A stretch of 16,679 bases of DNA from an uncultured Eubacteriales bacterium (GTDB taxonomy: Bacteria; Bacillota; Clostridia; Oscillospirales; CAG-272): the NCBI GenBank assembly GCA_900548735.1, contig URMC01000035.1, positions 1 through 16,679 on the forward strand, in the 5' to 3' direction. The first letter of the stretch is position 1, and each line of letters starts with the position of its first letter. Under the pieces are notes generated by a model. That model did no database searches. It saw only the letters and a list, made by a program, of their open reading frames with translations, and had not been told where the DNA came from. A program made the position numbers and the translations under genes. Below, piece by piece: positions 11,640-16,679 of the stretch.

Positions 11640-13436
11640 ATGGCAGAATTTTTAAGTGAAGCGGATAAACGCACCGACTATTGCGGTACGCTGGACGAAA
11701 AGGACATCGGCAGAGACGTTTGCGTGATGGGCTGGGTACAGCGCCAGCGCGATCTCGGCTCTCTCATTTTTATCGACCTGCGCGACCGCACGGGTATCAT
11801 TCAGCTCGCGTTTGACGAGGACACCGACAAAGAAGTGTTCGACAAAGCGTTTTCCGCCCGTGCCGAATACGTGCTTGCCGTGCACGGCAAACTGCGCCGC
11901 CGTGGCGGTGCCGTCAACCCCAACATTGCCACAGGCGCGGTGGAAGTGTACGAGAAGAGCATGAAGGTGCTCTCCGAGGCGCAGCCCCCGCCTTTTGAGG
12001 TTTCCGACACGCGGCGCGTCAAGGACGAAACGGCGCTTCGCTACCGCTACCTGGATCTGCGCCGCCCGGAATTGCAGAAAAACATCCGGATGCGCCATGA
12101 GATTGCGCGGATCGCGCGGGAGTACTATTACGAAAACGGGTTTTTGGAAATCGAGACCCCGATGATGATCAAACCCACGCCGGAGGGCGCGCGGGACTAT
12201 ATCGTCCCCTCCCGGGTGCACAAGGGCAGTTTTTACGCCCTGCCGCAGTCGCCTCAGATTTACAAGCAACTGTTGATGCTTGCGGGCTTTGACCGTTACA
12301 TCCAGCTTGCCAGATGCTTCCGCGATGAGGATCTGCGCGCCGACCGCCAGCCCGAATTTACCCAGATTGACTTAGAGATGTCCTTTGCCACGCAGGAGGA
12401 CATTATGGCGATGAACGAGGGCTTTATCAAGCGCGTATTCAAAGAGGTGCTGGGCGTGGATGTTGCCACCCCGATGCGCCATATCACTTATGCCGAAGCC
12501 ATGTCCAAATACGGCTCGGACAAGCCGGATACCCGCTTCGGGATGGAGATTATCGACCTCTCCGACGTGGTGCGCTTCTCCGAATTTGCCGTGTTCCGCT
12601 CCGCGCTGGAGGCGGGCGGCAGTGTGCGTGCCATCGTGGCGAAAAACGCCGCCGCGGCGCTGACCCGCAAGGAGATTGACAAGCTGACCGAGCACGCCAA
12701 GGGCATCGGCGCCAAGGGGCTTGCCTTTGTGCGCTGGGTGGATGACGCGCCCAACTGCTCGTTTGCCAAGTTTATGACCGAGGCACAGCTGACCGCGCTT
12801 TATACCGCCGCCGGGATGGAAAAGGGCGACGTGATGCTGATTTGCGCCGACAAGGACAAGGTAGTGCTGCCCACGCTGGGGGCACTGCGGCTGATGGTGG
12901 CAAAGAAACTGGATATCATCCCGAAGGACCGCTTTGACTTTCTGTGGGTCACGGAGTTCCCGTTCTTTGAGTGGAACGAGGAGACCGGGCACTGGGACGC
13001 GATGCACCATCCCTTTACCATGCCGCTGGAAGAATGCCTGCCATACCTGGAGAGCGACCCCGGCAAGGTGCGCGCCAAGTGCTATGACATGGTGCTCAAC
13101 GGCACGGAGTTGCTTTCCGGCTCCATCCGCATTACCGACTGGCAGTTGCAGGAGCAGATGTTCCGCGCACTGGGGCTGACCAAAGAGGAGATCGAGCGCA
13201 AGTTCGGCTTCCTTGTGGACGCGTACAAATACGGCGCGCCCCCGCACGGCGGCTCCGGCATGGGGCTGGACCGGCTGGCGATGGTGATGACCGGTGCGGA
13301 TTCGTTGCGTGATGTGATTGCCTTCCCGAAGGTGCAGAACGCAAGCGAGCTGATGTCCGGCTGTCCTGCCCCTGCGGAAGCGGCGGCGCTTGCCGACCTC
13401 GGCATTACCGTGACGGCGGACGAAACCGAAGAATAA
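11640..13436 (+). CDS. aspS: Aspartyl-tRNA synthetase
   Basis: A 598-aa class II synthetase that charges tRNA-Asp. The N-terminal OB-fold anticodon-binding domain includes GWVQRQRDLGSLIFIDLRD (31-49). The catalytic core has the FLEIETP motif 1 region, QSPQIYKQLLM, motif 2 RCFRDEDLRADRQPEFTQID (from residue 225), and motif 3 GGSGMGLDRL (537-546). The insertion between motifs 2 and 3 is the bacterial GAD domain, so this is the bacterial rather than archaeal type. The leucine in RRDLGS-type sequence (Leu39 here) is the residue found in discriminating enzymes such as E. coli, where non-discriminating ones often have histidine; this is only suggestive. The ATG follows GGAG by 7 bases. Second gene after the phosphoribosyltransferase. 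Confidence 0.97.
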   Translation: MAEFLSEADKRTDYCGTLDEKDIGRDVCVMGWVQRQRDLGSLIFIDLRDRTGIIQLAFDEDTDKEVFDKAFSARAEYVLAVHGKLRRRGGAVNPNIATGAVEVYEKSMKVLSEAQPPPFEVSDTRRVKDETALRYRYLDLRRPELQKNIRMRHEIARIAREYYYENGFLEIETPMMIKPTPEGARDYIVPSRVHKGSFYALPQSPQIYKQLLMLAGFDRYIQLARCFRDEDLRADRQPEFTQIDLEMSFATQEDIMAMNEGFIKRVFKEVLGVDVATPMRHITYAEAMSKYGSDKPDTRFGMEIIDLSDVVRFSEFAVFRSALEAGGSVRAIVAKNAAAALTRKEIDKLTEHAKGIGAKGLAFVRWVDDAPNCSFAKFMTEAQLTALYTAAGMEKGDVMLICADKDKVVLPTLGALRLMVAKKLDIIPKDRFDFLWVTEFPFFEWNEETGHWDAMHHPFTMPLEECLPYLESDPGKVRAKCYDMVLNGTELLSGSIRITDWQLQEQMFRALGLTKEEIERKFGFLVDAYKYGAPPHGGSGMGLDRLAMVMTGADSLRDVIAFPKVQNASELMSGCPAPAEAAALADLGITVTADETEE

Positions 13437-13442
13437 TATCAT

Positions 13443-13477
13443 GGGGCTGCTTCGTGACATCACGGAACAGCCCCTTT
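13443..13477 (+). terminator. Stem-loop between aspS and lipoprotein gene
   Basis: GGGGCTGCTTCGTG (13443-13456) pairs with CACGGAACAGCCCC (13461-13474) at 13 of 14 positions (one C-A mismatch, one G-U) around an ACAT loop, followed by TTT. The U-tract is short, so this may terminate aspS only partly and act as an attenuator; the lipoprotein ribosome binding site begins 6 bases later. Confidence 0.55.
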
Positions 13478-13488
13478 GCGGAGGATTT

Positions 13489-14193
13489 ATGAAATCGTTG
13501 CTGAAAAAAATGCTGCTTTTTGCACTGGCGCTGGCACTTCTTGTGCCGCTTTCCGCGTGCAAAAAGCAGGAGGAAAACCCGGACGACGGCAAGAAGCCGA
13601 GCGATGACGACCCGCCGGACTACGTGGCGGACGAGGGGCAGGTGCCGGGGTCGGAACTCACGTGGGAAATGCGGACGAACGGCACCCTGTACATCCGCGG
13701 CACCGGAGCCATGCCGGATTTTGACTTCAAATCGGTTGAGGACTCCGACATTCCGTGGACGGCGTATCTGCAGGGGAACATCGACACCACGCTGATGATC
13801 AAGAAACTGGTGGTGGAGGAGGGTGTGACCTCCATTGGTGAAAACGCGTTTTACGGGTGCAAACAACTGGCGGAGGTGGTGCTGCCTGCCAGCCTCACCG
13901 AGATCGGATACAATGCGTTTGTCAGTTGCCGTCAGCTGACCAAGGTCGGCGGCGGGATCGGGGTCAGGGTGATTGCGGAAAATGCTTTTTCCGGATGCAC
14001 ATCGCTGAATACGTTTTCGGTTTCTCCTGTGCTGGAGGAAGTGCGGGTCGGCGCGTTTGCGGGATGCCGCACGTTGACACTGCTGGTGACCGGCAATGAG
14101 GAAGAATGGAAAAAGGCGCTCGGCGTGATGATTATAGGAGAGGGAAATGACGCTTTCAGCAAGGCGACTGCCAAATATTATGCCGTGAAATAA
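13489..14193 (+). CDS. Leucine-rich-repeat (BspA-like) lipoprotein
   Basis: A 234-aa exported lipoprotein. The start at 13489 follows GGAGG and gives a clean type II signal peptide: basic KSLLKK, a hydrophobic core, and lipobox LSAC with Cys24 as the lipidated residue. Residues ~25-50 are a charged, Asp/Pro-rich spacer. The rest contains LRR_5/BspA-type repeats of about 23 residues: VTSIGENAFYGCKQLAEVVL, LTEIGYNAFVSCRQLTKV, IAENAFSGCTSLNTF and EVRVGAFAGCRTLTLL. Such proteins are anchored on the outer face of the membrane and often bind other surfaces or proteins; the partner is unknown. An in-frame upstream ATG at 13441 falls in the aspS terminator hairpin and is unlikely. It may be read with aspS by read-through. 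Confidence 0.85.
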   Translation: MKSLLKKMLLFALALALLVPLSACKKQEENPDDGKKPSDDDPPDYVADEGQVPGSELTWEMRTNGTLYIRGTGAMPDFDFKSVEDSDIPWTAYLQGNIDTTLMIKKLVVEEGVTSIGENAFYGCKQLAEVVLPASLTEIGYNAFVSCRQLTKVGGGIGVRVIAENAFSGCTSLNTFSVSPVLEEVRVGAFAGCRTLTLLVTGNEEEWKKALGVMIIGEGNDAFSKATAKYYAVK

Positions 14194-14205
14194 TGGCACC
14201 GCCTG

Positions 14206-14331
14206 AGGCACTTGCGGTGGGGCTGAACGGCTGGCGCGGCGCTTTGGGTGCGCTCGCCGAACGCTCGGCATTGGTTGTCGGAAAGTTTTCAGGGGATTAA
14301 AAGGGGGCTTTTTTCAAAAAGCCCCCTTTCG
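14206..14331 (+). repeat. Dispersed modular repeat, copy B1
   Basis: About 126 bases that align with the reverse complement of 10790-10955. Shared blocks in order: CTTGCGGTG with GGCTGA, CTGGCGCGGCGCTTTGGG, CGCCGAACGCTCGGCAT, AAGTTTTCAGGGGATTAAAA and the 30-base hairpin. No reading frame is conserved. It begins 13 bases after the lipoprotein stop. Confidence 0.65.
14300..14329. terminator. Terminator-like hairpin, copy in B1 repeat
   Basis: AAAGGGGGCTTTTT (14300-14313) pairs with AAAAAGCCCCCTTT (14316-14329), identical in sequence to the hairpin at 10792-10821. It probably ends transcription of the lipoprotein gene. Confidence 0.6.
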
Positions 14332-14344
14332 TGCGCCTGCCCTC

Positions 14345-14506
14345 CTGCGGTGGGGCTATCAGACCGACGCACCGCTTTGGGTATTTTCGCCCAATGTTTG
14401 GCTGCTGCCGCCGGGATGTTAATTTGTACATTCCGGTGGCGCATTATCTTTATTTTTCAAAGTTTTTCGCGGGGGTCAGGGGGCGCCTTTTGCAAAAGGC
14501 GCCCCC
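14345..14506 (+). repeat. Dispersed modular repeat, diverged copy B2
   Basis: Immediately after copy B1 the same module order reappears in diverged form: CCTGCGGTGGGGCTATCAGA, GACGCACCGCTTTGGG, then after an AT-rich insert AAAGTTTTTCGCGGGGG and a GC-rich hairpin. This gives a tandem B1-B2 arrangement between the convergent lipoprotein and dapB genes. Confidence 0.45.
14479..14506. terminator. 28-base perfect palindrome, likely bidirectional terminator
   Basis: GGGGGCGCCTTTT (14479-14491), GC, AAAAGGCGCCCCC (14494-14506): a 13-base perfect stem lying between convergent genes, 22 bases beyond the dapB stop on the minus strand. It has the same build (G5, spacer, T-run, mirror) as the hairpins at 10792 and 14300 but a different sequence. 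Confidence 0.5.
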
Positions 14507-14515
14507 TGCGTCTCC

Positions 14516-14532
14516 TTAGCCTGTCAGGCTAA
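14516..14532. repeat. Palindrome over dapB stop codon
   Basis: TTAGCCTG-T-CAGGCTAA is a perfect 8-1-8 palindrome that includes the dapB stop codon (14529-14531). It could add to termination at the end of the dap operon. Confidence 0.45.
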
Positions 14533-15275
14533 CCAAGCAGGTTGTTCATATCGTACAGCCCGGCGGGCTTGCCGGCGAGAAATGCCGCGGCGCGAAGCGC
14601 CCCGGTGGCAAACACCTCACGTGACGTTGCCGTGTGTGTCAGCGTCAGCACCTCGTCCTTGCCCGCAAAAATCACCTCATGCTCCCCCACGATACTGCCG
14701 CCGCGCACGGAGGAAATGCCGATCTCCCCGCGCGGGCGCACCGCACGCCTTGCCGTGCGGTCAAACGTCAGCGGGTGCGGCTCTTCATCCGCAGAAGCCA
14801 CGGCGTCCGCCAGCATCAGCGCGGTGCCGGAGGGGGCGTCCAACTTGTTTCTGTGGTGCTTTTCTACAATCTCCACGTCAAAATCCGTGCCCAGCGCCGC
14901 CGCCGCGCGGCGGCACAGCGCCATCAGCAGATTGATCCCCAGCGACATATTGCGCGAGTAAAAAACCGGAATCCGCTCCGCCGCGCGGGCAAGGCGCGCC
15001 AACTCCTCCTCCGTGTGCCCCGTGGTGCAGATCACGGCGGGAATGTGCCGCGCTTCCGCAAAATCCAAAAGCGCGGGCAGCGCGCTGTGGTGCGAAAAAT
15101 CAATAATCACATCTGTCTGCACGGTGCATTCCTCCGGGGAGGAGAAGACCGGGAACGGGCTGGTGGCGGCGGGGTTCGGGTCGATCCCCGCCGCGATCCG
15201 GTGCCCCGTCTCGTTGGCGGCGGCAGCTACCGCCGCGCCCATGCGCCCGCCGGCACCGCAAAGTAAAATGTCCAT
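14529..15275 (-). CDS. dapB: 4-hydroxy-tetrahydrodipicolinate reductase
   Basis: A 248-aa NAD(P)H-dependent reductase, the step after DapA in the diaminopimelate/lysine pathway, supplying peptidoglycan, lysine and (in spore formers) dipicolinate precursors. The dinucleotide-binding GAGGRMG is at residues 7-13, DFSHHSA at 59-65, TTGHTEE at 84-90, the catalytic EKHHRNKLDAPSGTA at 138-152 (His140, His141, Lys144), and GEIGISSVRGGSIVGEHEVIF at 183-203. Length is normal. GGAAG stands 7 bases before the ATG. It lies 21 bases downstream of dapA on the same strand, so the two form an operon. Convergent with the lipoprotein gene across the repeat cluster. Confidence 0.96.
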   Translation of the reverse strand: MDILLCGAGGRMGAAVAAAANETGHRIAAGIDPNPAATSPFPVFSSPEECTVQTDVIIDFSHHSALPALLDFAEARHIPAVICTTGHTEEELARLARAAERIPVFYSRNMSLGINLLMALCRRAAAALGTDFDVEIVEKHHRNKLDAPSGTALMLADAVASADEEPHPLTFDRTARRAVRPRGEIGISSVRGGSIVGEHEVIFAGKDEVLTLTHTATSREVFATGALRAAAFLAGKPAGLYDMNNLLG

Positions 15276-15296
15276 TTTTCAACTTCCTTTCGATAT

Positions 15297-16193
15297 TTAC
15301 GCCAACAGTCCGTATTCTTTCAACACTGCCGCCAGCGCTTTTTCATGCGCGGGCTCCATCTCGCACAGCGGCAGGCGCAACTCGCCCCCGCAACGCCCCA
15401 TCAGGGCAAGCGCCGTTTTCACCGGGATGGGGTTGACCTCCGAAAAGAGCGCCCCAATCAGGCGCAACAGCCGCAACTGCATTGCGGCACCGGTGGCAAA
15501 ATCCCCTTTAAGGCAGGCGCGGCAAAGTTCATGTGTTTCCCGCGGCATCACGTCCGAGAGCACCGAGATCACACCCTTGCCCCCCAGTGACAGGATGGGC
15601 ACGATCTGATCGTCGTTCCCGGAGTACACGTCCAGTGCGTCCCCGCATTCGGAGAGCACCTCCGCAATGGCGGAAATGTTGCCGGAAGCCTCTTTGGTGG
15701 CAACGATCCGCTCATGCTTGCTGACCTCACGGTAGACCGACAGCGGGATATTGACCCCGGTGCGGGAGGGGACGTTGTAAAGAATAATCGGCTTGTTTGT
15801 GGCGTCGGCAATGGCGAGAAAACTGCGGGTAAGCCCCAAGGGAGTACATTTGTTGTAGTAAGGGGTGACCAGCAACAACGCATCACACCCCACGTCACAG
15901 GCATAGCGCGAAAGTTCAATCCCGTATGCCGTGTCGTTGCTGCCCGTGCCCGCGATCACGGGCACTCTGCCCGCCACCTTCTCCACGGCAAAGCGGAGCA
16001 GGGCACAGTGCTCCTCATGCGAGAGCGTGGAGCCCTCCCCTGTGGTGCCGGCGATGACCAGCGCGTCAATCCCCTCAGCAATCTGCCAGTCGATCAGCGC
16101 GCCGGTGGCGGCGTAGTCAATGCCGCCGTCCCGGAACGGGGTGACCAGGGCGCTTGCCGCCCCGGTGAAAACGGATTTTTTTAATTTGCTCAT
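15297..16193 (-). CDS. dapA: 4-hydroxy-tetrahydrodipicolinate synthase
   Basis: A 298-aa Schiff-base aldolase that condenses pyruvate with aspartate semialdehyde, the first committed step to diaminopimelate and lysine. Visible active-site elements: AGTTGEGST with Thr50 and Thr51, TPYYNK (110-115), LYNVPSRTG (139-146, Tyr139 and Arg144), and ATKEASG with the Schiff-base lysine Lys167; GNDD and GGKGVISV follow near the C-terminus. The start at 16193 (MSKLKKSVFTGAASALVTPF) matches family N-termini; the frame is open for 228 bases upstream but that stretch is arginine-rich and overlaps the ABC gene end, so it is not used. AAAGGG is the likely ribosome binding site. First gene of dapA-dapB. Confidence 0.96.
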   Translation of the reverse strand: MSKLKKSVFTGAASALVTPFRDGGIDYAATGALIDWQIAEGIDALVIAGTTGEGSTLSHEEHCALLRFAVEKVAGRVPVIAGTGSNDTAYGIELSRYACDVGCDALLLVTPYYNKCTPLGLTRSFLAIADATNKPIILYNVPSRTGVNIPLSVYREVSKHERIVATKEASGNISAIAEVLSECGDALDVYSGNDDQIVPILSLGGKGVISVLSDVMPRETHELCRACLKGDFATGAAMQLRLLRLIGALFSEVNPIPVKTALALMGRCGGELRLPLCEMEPAHEKALAAVLKEYGLLA

Positions 16194-16208
16194 AAAAATG
16201 CCCTTTCT

Positions 16209-16223
16209 GCCGAAAAAATCGGC
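16209..16223 (-). promoter_or_regulatory. Small hairpin before dapA ribosome binding site
   Basis: GCCGA (16209-16213) and TCGGC (16219-16223) form a 5-base stem with a 5-base loop adjoining the AAAGGG ribosome binding site. The whole 119-base gap between the ABC gene and dapA shows no convincing promoter and is too short for a lysine riboswitch. Confidence 0.3.
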
Positions 16224-16312
16224 GGGGAAAAGAAAAAAACGGCGAGTCGGACTTTTCTGAAGACTGCTCCCTGTGCGAGCCAGACCTCTTCGAAGTCCGC
16301 CCCAGCCCCGCC

Positions 16313-16679
16313 CTACTCTTCGAGCGCGACCCCGCCCGAAATGCGGATACTGCGCGATGTGCGCTTGGCAAAATCGGGGTTGTGGGTAATCAATAGCAGC
16401 GACGTTTTGCCGCGCCCGCACAGCCCCAGCAAAAGCTCCATCACGCTTTCGCCCGTGCGTTCGTCGAGATTGCCGGTCGGCTCGTCCGCAAGAATCAGCG
16501 CGGGGGAGTTCATCAACGCGCGGGCAATCGCCACCCTCTGCCTTTCACCGCCCGAAAGACGGCTGGGCAAGTAGCGGATTCTGTGCGACAATCCGACATA
16601 TTCCAAAAGCGATTCCGCCCGCTCGCGGCTCTCGTCCCGCTTGTATTTGCCCGCTATCCTCGCTGCAAATTCCACGTTT
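16313..16679 (-). CDS. ABC transporter ATP-binding protein, LolD/MacB type (partial)
   Basis: The C-terminal about 122 residues of an ABC ATPase whose 5' part lies beyond the right edge. Visible: NVEFAARIAGKYKRDESRERA (Q-loop-following helical region), VGLSHRIRYLPSRLSGGERQRVAIARAL with the LSGGERQR signature, Walker B LILADEPTGNLDE with catalytic Glu, and the H-loop LLLITHN. The DEPTGNLD sequence is characteristic of the LolD/MacB/FtsE group, which powers export, lipoprotein release or antimicrobial-peptide resistance together with a FtsX-like permease. A GTG at 16673-16675 could be mistaken for a start but lies inside the conserved ENV-type segment. Stop TAG at 16313-16315; dapA follows 119 bases later on the same strand. 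Confidence 0.9.
   Translation of the reverse strand, partial: NVEFAARIAGKYKRDESRERAESLLEYVGLSHRIRYLPSRLSGGERQRVAIARALMNSPALILADEPTGNLDERTGESVMELLLGLCGRGKTSLLLITHNPDFAKRTSRSIRISGGVALEE

Noticed and set aside
12372..13592. 406-aa minus-strand frame opposite aspS
   Set aside because: Composition is His/Gln/Arg-rich shadow sequence and aspS on the plus strand is beyond doubt.
101..14532. CTGTCAGGCTA occurring right after the stop codon of both the HepT remnant (101-111) and dapB (14521-14531)
   Set aside because: An 11-base match is expected by chance many times in a window of this size, and only the dapB copy is part of a palindrome.
16194..16421. N-terminal extension of dapA
   Set aside because: The extra residues are arginine-rich, include the hairpin and the ABC gene end, and the family N-terminus MSKLKKSVFTGAASALVTPF starts at 16193.

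Overview
The window reads as chromosomal DNA of a GC-rich, endospore-forming member of the Firmicutes, most likely class Clostridia and perhaps an uncultured gut Oscillospirales-type lineage. That is an inference from spoIIE, strong AGGAGG-type ribosome binding sites, consensus sigma-A promoters, an Rrf2-type sulfur regulator, the BspA-like lipoprotein and the dispersed GC-rich palindromic repeats. No rRNA, tRNA or CRISPR array was seen.

Layout, left to right. (1) 1-1129 is accessory: poly-C tracts, a decayed XRE-MntA/HepT toxin-antitoxin remnant with its promoter and operator still visible, and a SLOG/DUF1273 gene. (2) 1402-4045 holds spoIIE and a small proline-rich hypothetical gene. (3) 4087-6791 is a sulfur operon on the minus strand, cysK-mnmA-rrf2, behind a consensus promoter whose predicted start lies in a perfect palindrome. 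(4) 6807-8367 is a second accessory patch: an AT-rich SLOG paralog divergent from an XRE regulator, a 63-aa unknown gene, strong terminators and repeated GGTATCAA boxes abutting the 3' end of guaA, a known type of integration site. (5) 8368-10546 carries guaA (synthetase part only, no glutaminase domain) and holA, divergent, each with a recognisable promoter. (6) 10547-10975 is a gene-free cluster of palindromes and modular repeats. (7) 11076-14193 carries a purine phosphoribosyltransferase-like gene, aspS and a leucine-rich-repeat lipoprotein, all on the plus strand. (8) 14194-14528 is another gene-free repeat cluster containing inverted copies of the modules in region 6. (9) 14529-16193 is dapA-dapB (minus strand) and the window ends inside a LolD/MacB-type ABC ATPase gene.

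How genes fit together. CysK makes cysteine, whose sulfur is passed (through a cysteine desulfurase not in this window) to MnmA for tRNA 2-thiolation; the Rrf2 protein encoded last in the operon is the natural candidate to bind the promoter palindrome as a feedback sensor. DapA and DapB are consecutive steps to diaminopimelate and lysine. The phosphoribosyltransferase and GuaA belong to purine metabolism. The most unusual material is the pair of SLOG genes, each beside XRE-type DNA-binding genes in accessory patches, and the dispersed modular hairpin repeat. No complete new system can be proved from sequence alone; the SLOG-XRE island next to guaA is the best candidate.
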